Shown: positions 31,932 through 41,807 of the stretch, piece by piece
Layout: every line of letters starts with the position of its first letter
Numbering within the stretch: the stretch's first letter is position 1
NCBI GenBank assembly: GCA_964036045.1
Contig: OZ038381.1
Location: 63,550,242-63,614,241, forward strand
Reading direction: 5' to 3'
DNA length: 64,000 nt
Source: Eutreptiella sp. 'Long Island Sound 2002'
Taxonomy: Eukaryota > Euglenozoa > Euglenophyceae > Eutreptiales > Eutreptiaceae
Program-made: the position numbers and the translations under genes
The notes under the pieces: model-generated
What the model saw: the letters and a program-made list of their open reading frames with translations, nothing else
What the model was told of the DNA's origin: nothing
Databases searched by the model: none

Positions 31932-33588
31932 CTACTACAACACCCCGCCAAGGACCCCCCAAGGGGCCACCAAGGCGTACACCCACGAAGTCACCAATGC
32001 GCTCGTCAGTCTCATGTCCCTCAACAAACCAGGCGCCCTGTGCAACGCGGCCAAAGCTGGAGACCTACAGGACGTGCCTGTCATGGCGAAATGCGACCCT
32101 GACGCCATGGTGTGGCAGGAACAGGCCCTCAAAACCCAGGTAGCGCACCGCAGCCTAACCCCCGTCCTGACCAGGACGAAACACCAATACCGCACCACGT
32201 GGGTCAAGGGAGTGCCCATTTCGCACAAAGGTGAGGTCCAAGTATACGTCCACCACCACCTGGGCGTAGAAGGCCGCCTGGCGGCATATGAACTGGTCGG
32301 CCCAACGTGGCAGCTGAATGTCATCAACGTACATGTCCCCTTTGGAGACGCCACGGAGACATTCCTCGAACACCTTCTGGAGGCCTACTGGCAACTTGCC
32401 ATGATGGGGCCGACTGTCATCATAGGAGACTTCAACGCGGCCCCATCAGCAGACAATCGCGGAGGGCGACAGACGCCCGAGGACACAGCGGTGCAAATGG
32501 CCATGCAACATAGGGGCCTGCAGGACCTCACAGCTTCTCTACAAGGCCAGCCCTCGCGCCGACCACCGCGGCCTGGCTCGGCAGATTCCCCCATCGACCT
32601 CTGCTACGCGGACTCGGCACACGTCGAGGTGGCTCGGGCGCAATACCATGACCTGCCGTCGAAGGTCACTGGACATCGACCCCTGGAGGTACAAATCAAG
32701 GTAGTTCAAGTACCCCCGGCCTCCAGGGAAGACATTGAGCACGAAGAACAACCACCCATTAGACCACCAGAGGAGCACAACACACACAAATGGATTGCGT
32801 ATTACCGCACGGGGCAGCGCATCCTGGGCCAACAAGACGAGACGGACCTCAACCTTGCCATGCAACAAGCGGCCACGACGTGCGGCCTGCACCGACAACA
32901 CCAAACACAGGACGACGCCACCCGGCATCAAGACCAACGATCCCTGGTTACAGCCATATGGCGCGACAAGTGGGCAGTACACACGGCAGTGCACGCACAT
33001 GACCCGCAGGCCCAACATGACGCCCAGGAAATTGCCGCACGGCTGGACACCACGTGCCGGCAACTCAGGGAATGGCACCTCTGCCGGGCAAAGGAGCTAG
33101 CACAAGAACAACAACGCTACTTTCAAAACCCCCAACCCTACAAGTCCCTAAAACACGTGGACAAGGTCCTTGGAGAAACAGGCCACCGAGGCATCAAGTC
33201 GGTACGCCTACAAGACAGCAGAGTGACCAACGATCTCAAAGTGGTCCTGGAGGAAGTCCTCAACAGCTTCCAGCGCCAACACAACATCGAAGATGGTGAG
33301 CTATCAGCGTACACGGAGGAATTGATATCGCACCTGCCGAAACTCTACAACCTATCACAGCAGCGAGACATGCACCGAACCCCGTTCACCGTTCCAGAAC
33401 TCGATGAAATGCTGTACAAACTACAACGGAAAGAAACCCCGGGGGTGGCCAGACTCTTGGCGGGACTCTACCGCAGGCTCACGCTGAGCACAAAGAGACA
33501 CTTGGCCGCGCAAATGTGGGATATCGCCATCGGGAAAACGCACGTACCACCCGACTGGGCGAACCTCATACACCCGCTGTATGAGTAA
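31837..33588 (+). CDS. Element B ORF2, part 1: AP-type endonuclease and linker to RT
   Basis: The first half is an exonuclease-endonuclease-phosphatase domain, the nuclease that nicks target DNA to prime reverse transcription. Visible motifs are VMAKCDPDAMVWQEQAL (metal-binding Glu in WQE), LNVINVHVPFGD, VIIGDFNAAP (about residue 196, the catalytic Asp-x-Asn), DSPIDLCYAD (about 253) and SKVTGHRPLEV (about 277, with the catalytic His). The second half is helical and leads into the RT. The frame ends at TAA 33586-33588 inside LYE-stop-GDW, where element D reads LYKKGDW, and then continues in the same frame into the RT. The stop is therefore an inactivating mutation. The true start may lie upstream in another frame. 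Confidence 0.9.
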   Translation: MTCRRRGWRSRTYQRSYGWQQRSTSNCAWDNDYYNTPPRTPQGATKAYTHEVTNALVSLMSLNKPGALCNAAKAGDLQDVPVMAKCDPDAMVWQEQALKTQVAHRSLTPVLTRTKHQYRTTWVKGVPISHKGEVQVYVHHHLGVEGRLAAYELVGPTWQLNVINVHVPFGDATETFLEHLLEAYWQLAMMGPTVIIGDFNAAPSADNRGGRQTPEDTAVQMAMQHRGLQDLTASLQGQPSRRPPRPGSADSPIDLCYADSAHVEVARAQYHDLPSKVTGHRPLEVQIKVVQVPPASREDIEHEEQPPIRPPEEHNTHKWIAYYRTGQRILGQQDETDLNLAMQQAATTCGLHRQHQTQDDATRHQDQRSLVTAIWRDKWAVHTAVHAHDPQAQHDAQEIAARLDTTCRQLREWHLCRAKELAQEQQRYFQNPQPYKSLKHVDKVLGETGHRGIKSVRLQDSRVTNDLKVVLEEVLNSFQRQHNIEDGELSAYTEELISHLPKLYNLSQQRDMHRTPFTVPELDEMLYKLQRKETPGVARLLAGLYRRLTLSTKRHLAAQMWDIAIGKTHVPPDWANLIHPLYE

Positions 33589-34330
33589 GGTGACTGGGTG
33601 AACCCAGACAGCCGGAGACCCATAGTATGCGCCACCACGGAAGCCAAACTCATATGGATGCTAATTCTCAAACGGGTGGCCCCGGCAGTGTACCCGGCTA
33701 TACCGCCAACAATGTGGGGAGCCATACCGGGGGGGTCGCCATTGGAGGCCATATTTGTGCAAGACGCCCTGGTAGACATGGACCCGATCAGCCTCATCAT
33801 CACGTCCCTGGATGTCAAGGGGGCCTTCCCCAACACCCCGCATCGCCTACTACAGGCTGTCTGGAAGCACATTGGACTCCCCTTCCAGGGTTTCCCACAA
33901 GCGTACCTCGGCACCTGCATGTACGCAGTAAAAACCGATGTGGGCACCACCCCATGGGTCCAACCCGCCAGTGGAGTCCTGCAAGGGGGTGCAGAAGGCC
34001 CATTCCTCTTCCTACTCGTCACCCTCCCGCTGGCGTTTTACATCCGACACACATACCCGGAATTGGCACCATACCCCCTACGGACCACACTCCTGGCATT
34101 TGCGGACGACATGGCGGTGGTGCCCGCCACCGCCTGTCAACCCCTGTCAACAACCCCTGACCCCACCAGGGCCAATAAAGTACTCCTTGCCGTAACCAAC
34201 TATCTGGAGGGCAACCAGCTACTGGTACACAACCTCAGGTCTGCCACCATCGTGCACAATGCACCGCCGCCAGTCGTCCGCCCCGGGGACCCGCCCATGA
34301 ACCCAGTAAGCACGGCCACCTACCAACATG
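33589..34330 (+). pseudogene. Element B ORF2, part 2: reverse transcriptase
   Basis: Directly after the TAA the same frame gives NPDSRRPIVC, MWGAIPGGSPLEAIF, ITSLDVKGAFPNTP (motif A with catalytic Asp), GVLQGGAEGPFLFLLV (motif B) and LLAFADDMAV (motif C, Asp-Asp near 34100). These are the fingers and palm of a non-LTR RT. At about 34320 the frame shifts; the thumb continues in the frame from 34328. The catalytic aspartates are intact, but the upstream stop and the frameshift disable the protein. Confidence 0.92.
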
Positions 34331-35766
34331 GTCACCCTACCACCGAACCTGATACGGCAGCTGACACGGACGCTAGTCATAGCGCGCGTTGTGGCACTCT
34401 CCACCAAGGTCCTAGTGTACTTCCTACAAGCCGTGCTCAACGCTGCTATGGGATTCCAGGCTTTGCACCTAACGCACCCCCAACACATGCTACAAGCGGC
34501 CGCTACCACGGTACGGCGAGCGTCGACCATCCACGGCCACCGGCCCACATCACTACCCGCGGTGGTACGCCCGGCGTCGCCACCATACTACGGAGACAGA
34601 ACCGATCACCTCGTCAACAACGCGTACACAGCTCACACCGCGGCCAACCTGTACTGTCCCATGCACAATCATGAACCGGAGGTGAGGGAAGGTTTCACGC
34701 AGACACTGCGAGAGGCCCAGTACAATCGCAATACCTGCCCCGAATACATACTTCACCAGCGGGCCTCCCCACCAAGGTGGGGACCCGCGTATGAAACCAC
34801 CTGCAACTACTGCTACCCCAACACCAGCCTGTCATCCAAACAAACCATCGGTGCAGGGAGACCGGCCCTGTGGCGGCGCTACACACAGATGTGGGTGGAG
34901 GGCCAACGAGAAGCACCACCACTCTGGACCTGGTGAGCACCACCCTACACCTCGTACGAGTCACCCCAAACCAGATGCGGGCCCTCCAACGGGTGGGCAC
35001 ACACCATGTCCCCTTCCTGCAACACCCGGAGTGGCCCAACAAGTTGGTCCTGGAAAGTCACATGCGCAGTGCAGCCACACGAACCGGACACCCCCATCCG
35101 TCGGATGGGGAAGTACGTGAGGCGTACAACCTGTTTTGGAGCACACACAAGCAGCCAGTGTCGCCGGGCCCACCACGCAGGAACCTGGCCCACCACCCGC
35201 CACCGGAACGAGTGGACTATGTACTAAGTGCCACGGTGCCAGCAGTACTCCTCCTGGCACCCAACGGACTCAAAACCACTTTGCGACCTGGCAGAGCATG
35301 CGACAGCTTGTGGATGCTGCCACCACCCACGGCACGCCCCTTCTTTCCGCCACCACTGTCGCAGGACAAGCTGACGGGCACCCCCTCCACTTGCTGGAGA
35401 TGTGGGGCCAAAGCACTAGCCACCCCGTGGCCCGTCCTTCAGTTACTGGCGCGCTACAACCACATACCAATGGCCCACGCCACCCCGGAACAACACCGGT
35501 GGCTACACACGCACCTTGAACGGGCCACGGAGAAGGGGACGGCCACAGTGGCGTGGGGCCCCAGCGCCACGGCGGAATGCAGATTCCACCGGGGAACGTG
35601 GGACAGCAAGCACCAAGCAATCACCTGCCCGCTGCTGGCCAATCACCGCAGCACCACGGGGGAGGGCCCCGCCTACCCGGTTAAACACCGCTGCTCCCAA
35701 GTGCAGGACTGGCAGACGGTCGAGTGGACCACATTGCACCCACTGAGAGCGTACCTGGTCCAATAG
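34328..35766 (+). pseudogene. Element B ORF2, part 3: RT thumb and CxxC linker
   Basis: Two overlapping frames (34328-34936 and 34870-35766) read TLPPNLIRQLTRTLV, NAAMGFQALHLTHP and NHEPEVREGFTQTLREA, then VTPNQMRALQRVGTHHVPFLQHPEWP. The last phrase corresponds to LPQMRVLHHSGAHHTPFLQLPQWP in D. A finger-like CWRCGAKALATPWPVLQLLA follows (D: CWACDPQAPTPPWPVLHLIA). This CWxC...PWPVL unit between RT and RNase H is conserved and may bind zinc. The region ends at TAG 35764-35766 just before RNase H. Confidence 0.75.
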
Positions 35767-36793
35767 GTGTACGGCTACCTGACACAAGGCCACGAGGGGA
35801 ACAACGACTATGTCCGCACGAGGCCCGCAGCAACCGGGATCATCCGCCAGGGGGTGGGGGTGTATGCTACCCGGAGACTCCAACCGGCTACCACCACGCC
35901 GTGGGCCAGCACGGAAGAGGGAGCACACATCCATGCCTACCAGCCAACAACGCCGTGCCGCCTGCCGTGCCCGGACAACCACAACACCGTCATTTTTGCG
36001 GATGCCTCCGGCAACACAAGCCTCACCTCAGCAGCTGGGGGGGCAGCTTTGGAGTTGAGGACGAACGCGACAGGCCGACTGCACCAACACCACCTCACAG
36101 GGGCTACCATCTTCGGGGCCTCCTGTCACGGGGAACTGAAAACACTGGTGGTCATCGTTGACGCCATCAATGACACCCACCAGCAACCGCGTGACCACGC
36201 GCACCATGTGTGGGTCGTAGTAGACGGCGCGGTGCACTTCCAGAGCATCCGCAAACTGGCACGGCAGCCCCTTGACAAGGCGGCCGACTCTAGCTTGGGC
36301 ACCTAGGCCCTACACCTCTGGGCAGCCTTGCGGCGCCTCCCGAAACGAGTGGTCCTACATCTCGTCAAACAAGAATCTCATCGGCATAGCCTAGGCAACG
36401 GACACATAGACTTACACGCCCACAACCAGCTTGCCGAACATATACCGGACGGCGAGGACCCGCCGCTACAGGACCACATGCACACGCAGCTCCAACACCT
36501 ACCGCCGATCCCACACCCCGGGGAAACACCAGCTTGGGTACCGGACGACCGAATCTACAACGACACGGTACTGGGCATACCACTACCCGCAACCCATCGG
36601 CACCATGGCGCACATTCGAGGCAGCCAAGCCGACAACATTCTCATGAACCACCTCCAGCACAACCTGCAAACCGCATTGTACTTCTCAGCTCTTGACCCT
36701 TCTTTAATGCCGGTACACCTACCAACGCGTCGTGCCAAACTCTTGCTCGAACAATTGCCCCTCCTAGACAGGGTGGCACGCTGGTATGGCTGA
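35767..36793 (+). pseudogene. Element B ORF2, part 4: RNase H
   Basis: The frame carries NTVIFADASGN (first catalytic Asp), ASCHGELKTL (Glu), HVWVVVDGAVH (second Asp) and, after TAG 36304-36306 and a frame change, QESHRHSLGNGHID with the last acidic position. This is an RNase HI fold, which removes the RNA from the RNA:DNA hybrid. In D the equivalent of the TAG is a Pro (LGTPALLLW). After the domain come acidic and aromatic linkers (DWVPEDAPYSS in D, and its relative here) and helices up to TGA 36791-36793. Confidence 0.85.
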
Positions 36794-37243
36794 CGGGGTA
36801 TAGACGTACCCCCGGAATACACCATATGCCCCTGCCGTCCCCAACAGCCAGAGACATGGGAACACTTCAAACAATGCCCGTTGGCCCACGGAGGCAACCA
36901 TCTGGGCACGTGGACGCCAGAGGACACCATAGCACAACACACCGGATGGGGCCCGCCCACGCCACCGGCAAATGAGGTTCGGCGCCTGATGCGGCAACCA
37001 GAGATCAAGGAAGCGGTGCTCAGGGAAGCGGTGCCACTCCAACTCTACAGGGTCATCGCCGACGACGCCCCAGAACCTAGGGCCACAATACGTCACATGC
37101 AACTCAGCGCCGTCAAGAGAGCGGACGCACAGCTACAGCACCGCGTCCAGGTGTACGCACAAGAAGCACAACAAACATCCCACGACCGCCGTATGTATTA
37201 CAACCTCCTCATCAACTACCAACACGCCCAGCCCAGCGACTAA
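36794..37243 (+). pseudogene. Element B ORF2, part 5: CCHC finger and C-terminal helices
   Basis: Right after TGA 36791 the frame reads YTICPCRPQQPETWEHFKQC, a C-x-C-x9-H-x3-C arrangement typical of the zinc finger at the end of many LINE ORF2 proteins. D has CCPCDHTTPEDWEHFKKC. About 110 residues of charged helices follow (EVRRLMRQPEIKEAVLRE) and the ORF ends with PSD-stop at 37241-37243. The end matches that of D in position relative to the finger. Confidence 0.8.
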
Positions 37244-37260
37244 CCACACACACGGGCACG

Positions 37261-37807
37261 CGGCAACCACCGGGGAACTGCCATCGCACCACCCACCACA
37301 CCGCACTACACCGAAGGGCGCACACTCCCATATAGAGGCCCGATCGTCCCGCAAACAATACCTCTCCTCAGGATCCCCGAAGGTGAAGCTCCACATCCGC
37401 GGCCGGGAAACCCGTGCGGAGTCTGCTGGGAGGTGAACGGCGAAAACAGCGCTCCGCTCCGTGGCCATGACCTCGGCTGCGGCGGCACCGAGCAGCTGCA
37501 CTGGTTCTGCAGCCCGTGCATCACCAACTTGTGGTCATGCCGACTGTGCCGACGACCATCCACTCTGCACAGCTCGGCCGTCGCGCGAAACACAAGCCGA
37601 AGACCTCACGCTCCACACACTGCGCACCCTGATCCAGCAGAATGTCTCGAACAATGGCGCGGGGGACAGCCCCGACGTTGAGTGGTTGGACGTCCTCACC
37701 GACGAGGACCCGGCAACACCGCCACCCCGCCTCTCCTGGCGCGCACCAACATGGGCGCTGCCAGTCGAGGGGACGGACCCCACGATTTACGACAGCGAAA
37801 AATTCTG
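37261..37807 (+). pseudogene. Element B third coding region: RING/treble-clef-like finger
   Basis: Starting at 37415 the frame gives CGVC-x17-C-x6-H-x2-C-x2-C-x6-C-x2-C (key phrases NPCGVCWEVNG, LHWFCSPC, WSCRLCR). Cysteine pairs in this order fit a RING- or PHD-like cross-brace or treble clef, although the C-to-H spacing is longer than in classical RING. Element C has a CxxC-x18-CxxC finger in the same place. The frame then shifts to an acidic segment ending YDSEKF-stop. If it is a real RING, a ubiquitin- or SUMO-ligase-type role would be possible; a plain zinc-binding RNA finger is equally possible. Confidence 0.5.
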
Positions 37808-37869
37808 ACGACACGCCACGGGGCAGTCTACCCCCCGTTGGCAATCTGCCAAACAGTTGGGGCCCCGTC

Positions 37870-38268
37870 ACCCCCATGAACCTCAACAATTACCGCACCA
37901 CCGTCGTCACCCTCACCACCCGCCTCCCGTTCGCCTTCGGCTGGCTGGTGGGGGACGCGGAATGGGCAATGGGGATCGTCCGCGGCGCCCATGGCGGCAG
38001 ATGGGGGGGTTTCTTCCACCGCAGCTGGGCCCTGACCAAGGGGGCGACCGAGAGGCTGATGGCGGCCTATCTCACATGGAGGGGCATACCCCTCCCCCGC
38101 AGCCTCACACCATTGGCAAGGCGCGCCCAACAGCCGCGCGTCCAATCACCGCGGCCGGGCAGGTACGGCAATGCGGCAGTGGCCAGGATGATGGCCAGAG
38201 GTGCCCGGCACCACAGCTCCTCCTCCTCCTCCCGCCGAATCGCGACCATCACCACCCTCCTGGCCTGA
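37870..38268 (+). CDS. Element B third coding region: helical domain
   Basis: The frame reads MNLNNYRTTVVTLTTRLPF, AFGWLVGDAEWAMGIVRG, HRSWALTKGATERLMAAYL and ends in a Ser-rich tail and stop. Tryptophans and the final amphipathic helix resemble the MPQAAW-type domains of A, A', D and E, and the segment following the finger in element C. Function unknown. Confidence 0.4.
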   Translation, partial: TPMNLNNYRTTVVTLTTRLPFAFGWLVGDAEWAMGIVRGAHGGRWGGFFHRSWALTKGATERLMAAYLTWRGIPLPRSLTPLARRAQQPRVQSPRPGRYGNAAVARMMARGARHHSSSSSSRRIATITTLLA

Positions 38269-39436
38269 TCCCTCGCCACAGCAGCGACCAGGGCCACCAA
38301 TGTACGCGCCCTGGCACCATCAGGCGTCGGCGCACCGCAATGCCCAAAAGCCCACACGTCCTCTGCCCCGTCCGACTCCAGCCCCCACGCACCCGTCACC
38401 TCACCACACCGACAGCACACCGCCGATGCCACGCGGACTACGGACGTTCCGGCACCACCGAGGGCTGGCGCGCCACAGAGCCCCCGACAGGAGCGTGCGT
38501 TTAAACGGGCGGCACAACGACACCAATCACAACACCACGCGGCCAAAGGGATCCAAGGGCACCGGGCGTCACCTGCCGGGAGCGGAGCCGTGCCCTGCCC
38601 CACAAATACGGCGGCAGTTGGCACCCGACCCGAGCAACCCCCTGGCACCGCACACCCCGACATGGACCCGGCCTTGGGCCCCACAGGAAGCCCGGCTCCA
38701 CAACCCGAAACACCACCCGGTGGCCAGCCGGCAACCAGCCGGGCAGCGGCAACACAAGCCCACCCGGAGCCCCGCCCACGCGATGGCACACCTGACCGGC
38801 CAACGGAGGGCCCAGCATACGCGCCACTTGAAGGCCCCCCCCGCAGCCACGTACCGCTACCCCGACCGACACCACCAACCCCCCGCCCTCCGGCAGCGTG
38901 CACCCCGACGCCCACAACCCCACCGAGGGCTCCAATCCCCAGGCTCCGGCGACGACCAGCACAAGGACCCCGCGAGACCACTTGCAGGCCCCAGCACACG
39001 CCCAACTGGCGTTCCAGTGGCACCACGCCCCACAAGCCGGGCCGGCGGTATGGCCCACAGAACTGTCATCTCCCGGTCGCCCGGCCCCCAACCCTGGCCC
39101 GAGCCCAGACCCGGCACACACCACCTTCCCGGCTGACGTGCCGCGGCCCGCAGGCCCGGGAAGCTGGCCCGGGCCGCCGCCCGTGTCGGAAGGCCACGCC
39201 CGAGAGGCGGCGCGACCGACAGGCGTCCTAGCCACGGCGCCCGCACCGCCAGCCCAGCCACAACGCGAGGAGCCCACGGGGGAAGCCACAGAGGAAATGG
39301 GGGGACCCCGGCAGCGGACAGAAACACCACGCCGGGGGCGGGCCCACCCCATATGGAGAATTCTACCGGGGGACTACACCAGTCAGCAATACAGCATGCC
39401 GACCCACCGGGCATCGCGGCAAAGGGAAGCGGCGAG
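38269..39436 (+). other. Element B proline-rich 3' part
   Basis: All plus frames are rich in Pro, Arg, Thr and His without a fold, as in the linkers of the third ORFs of D and E. Toward the end one frame becomes more structured (HPIWRILPGDYTSQQYSMP) before stopping at about 39450. B cannot be followed further on this side because minus-strand sequence assigned to D begins here. Confidence 0.4.
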
Positions 39437-41807
39437 GCAGGTAGGTGGGTAGGTGCACTCGGTCGTGGAGAGGCGCCCCTTGGTTCCCCCTGGCGTCGCC
39501 CCTGTGACGAACAGGAAGAGGTTTCGTGCGTGAAGAGGGGAGGCAGCTTACATCCCGCTAGACCTGACTGTTGGCCCCCAAAAAAGCGGCCCCGGGCAAC
39601 ACCGGGAGGGCTGATCGCCGCCGGCGTGACGTGCTTGTCTCGCCGCTGTTCCCCCGTGCTTGCGCACGTCCCCTCCTTTGGGCGGAACCCTAGAGGTTCA
39701 CCGGACTTCCTCGCGTATCCCGTTCTCAAGGCATGCATGCACGTCCTTGGTACTAGGGTTCCGAGGCGCTTGGGTGTCGCACGCTCCGCCTCACGTCTCA
39801 AAGCAGCGCAGGCCTTAGGATGCCGCCCTACCCCCGGTCTCCGGATCTCGTTTGGCCGGGTCACCTGCATGGCACGGGCTGCCTGAGTGCCCGGGCTGTG
39901 GGCACTGGGTTTCCTACTGTTGTGCGGTGTTTGTGTTGGGGTCCGGTTTGCGGTTGGGTGTGGGTTTTGTTAACCCCGCCAGTCCTGGCTGGGGTCTTGG
40001 GTGGGTGTGTTTGGGCACGGTTTGTGGTGTTGTCCCTCTTTTGCCGGCTGTTTGTGGTTTTCTTGGTTGGGCTTAGGTTTCGGCCTGCTTATAGGACGTG
40101 TGTGGTTTCGTGCGCGCTCTGCTTGCCCCCCGCCGTTTCCGGTTCTGGTGTGCGGTGTGGGCGTGCGTGCTGGGGCCGGGTCTCGGCTGTGCCCCGCCCT
40201 TCTCGGCTGGGTTGTCGGGGTGTGTTTTTTGCGTTTTTTTTTCTTTTTGGCTTTGCGGTGTCGGTTGCTGCGTGTCCCTGTCCCGGGCCTTGTGGTCCCT
40301 GTCCCCGCCTCCCCTTTCTCTCGGGCTGGGCTGCTGGCTCTTGTTCTTTTTTTTTTTCGTGGTTTGTGTCTGCATGTTTCGGTGTCCCTTTTCCCGGCCG
40401 GCCGCTGTTCCTGGCTTGGTGTTGCCGGTTTTGGCTCGGTGGTCCCCCTGTGCCTCTTTGGGGATCCTGTCTTCGGTGCCTTCTGGGTGGGGGGTTTGGC
40501 CGCCTCTGGTGGTGTTGGCGGGCGGTTTGGTGGCTGTGTGCTGTTTTCGCACCCCCCCCCCCTCCCCCCCCTTTTTTTTTGGGGGGGGGGCTGCCTGTTC
40601 CTCTTTCTGCCTTCCCTGGGCTGGCACACGCACTGACCCGCATTCAGTGTGGTCTTCCGGGCTGCTGTTGGCGGTTGCGTTCTGTTTGGCCGTGTTCCGG
40701 CCCCATGGGTCGGGTGGGCTATGTACACGTTGGGCTCGGCGCCCCTTTCTGCCGGGTTAGGTCCTGGCTCTGCCGGCTGGGTGGCTGCGCCAGGCGGCTG
40801 CGTGTGGCTCTGGGATAGGGGGCTGGAATTGTTCGTGTCCTTTGTCCTCTGCGGTGCGGGCTTTAACCTTCTGGGTGGTCCGCCACCGTTGTTGCCGGGC
40901 GCGCGGTGGCCCCTGTGTGTGGCCTGCGGGGCCTGTGTGGGGCATGCTTGTACGGCGCCTTCCGGGGTGTGCGGTGGCTTGCTTCGGTTAGTCCTTCAGG
41001 TTAGGGTCAGTCGTGCCGTGTTGTGCCGCCCTGTGCCGCGTCGCGTCGAGTCGTGCTGTGGCGCGTTGCACTGTGGCGCGCTGTGGTGCGGTGTGCCTTG
41101 GTCTCGCGTTGTGCTGCGGTGGGTCAGTGGAGGTCAGCCTGGCCTGTGTCGTGGTGCCGATTGCGGGCCGGAGTGTGGCTGGCTTGTGGCTGAGGGGTGC
41201 GGTTAGGTGTGGGTGTCTCGCTGGGTCCGTGCTGTGGGGGCCTGGTCGTGCCGCTCGGGCTGGTGGGTCGGGTAGGCGTCCGTGGGGTTGCCCTCCCTGG
41301 GGGCCTGTGCCTTGGTCCCGTGACCTCTGGAGGTTCCGGTCCCTAGCCCTGGTCGCTGTGGCCGTGCCTTCGTCCTCTTCCGGTGCCTGTGAGGTGGCCC
41401 TTGTGGCAGCCGGGGTCGTCGCCTGGTGGTGAGGGCGTGGTGGTGCGCCGTGCGGCGGCGTTCCCTGCGGCTTCCTCTGTGGGTGTGGCCCGTTCTCCCC
41501 GTGTAGGTGTGCCCTCCATTCCCCGTGTGGTTTCCGGTCGCTGGTGGGTGTGCGCTGGTGTGATCCGTACGGCGTCAGATGCTTGCTTCGGCGGTGCGTG
41601 GTTGGGGGTGCGCCCCCGGGAGTCCTGCGGCCTTCAGTGGGGGTGGGGCGGCGCTGGTCCCCCCGTTGTGGTACGCCCTTCCTGGGTGTGAGTCGTGGCT
41701 TTTGCCGTGGTGCCCTTTTCCTCCGCGCTTTGGTCCCCGCTCCTGCCCCTTCCTGGTTCTTGGGTGGTTTCCTGCCCCCATGTGGTGTCTCTCCCGGCGC
41801 CCTGTCC
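39437..41807 (-). other. Element D putative 3' untranslated region
   Basis: There is no domain-bearing ORF. On the minus strand the sequence is A/C-rich; on the plus strand it is T/G-rich. It starts at a GGTAGGTGGGTAGG run (39440-39455) that may be the 3' tail. It includes homopolymer blocks at 40347-40358 (T) and 40552-40590 (C, T, G). The exact end of D is uncertain, because 39.46-39.88 kb has a more mixed composition. Confidence 0.4.
40552..40590. repeat. C-run, T-run, G-run hairpin
   Basis: About 20 C broken by one T are followed by about 9 T and 10 G. The C and G runs are complementary around the T loop and could form a stable hairpin or G-quadruplex. Such homopolymers are also prone to sequencing error. 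Confidence 0.7.

Larger units (their letters stand above)
23098..39436 (+). mobile_element. Element B: long non-LTR retrotransposon, nearly full length but inactivated
   Basis: This block holds a 5' tandem monomer (23.1-23.3 kb), a leader with a 1.6-kb A/C-rich tract, and a broken ORF1-like region (26.2-31.9 kb). Endonuclease, RT, a CxxC linker, RNase H and a CCHC finger follow (31.8-37.24 kb), then a third coding region with a RING-like finger and a helical domain (37.3-39.4 kb). At about 16 kb it is much longer than typical LINEs (usually about 4-8 kb). Several stops and frameshifts interrupt it, so this copy cannot move autonomously. The right end is defined only by the start of minus-strand element D. 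Element E (52.9-55.7 kb, plus) may be its displaced continuation. The first 6.4 kb is repeated as element F. Confidence 0.8.
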
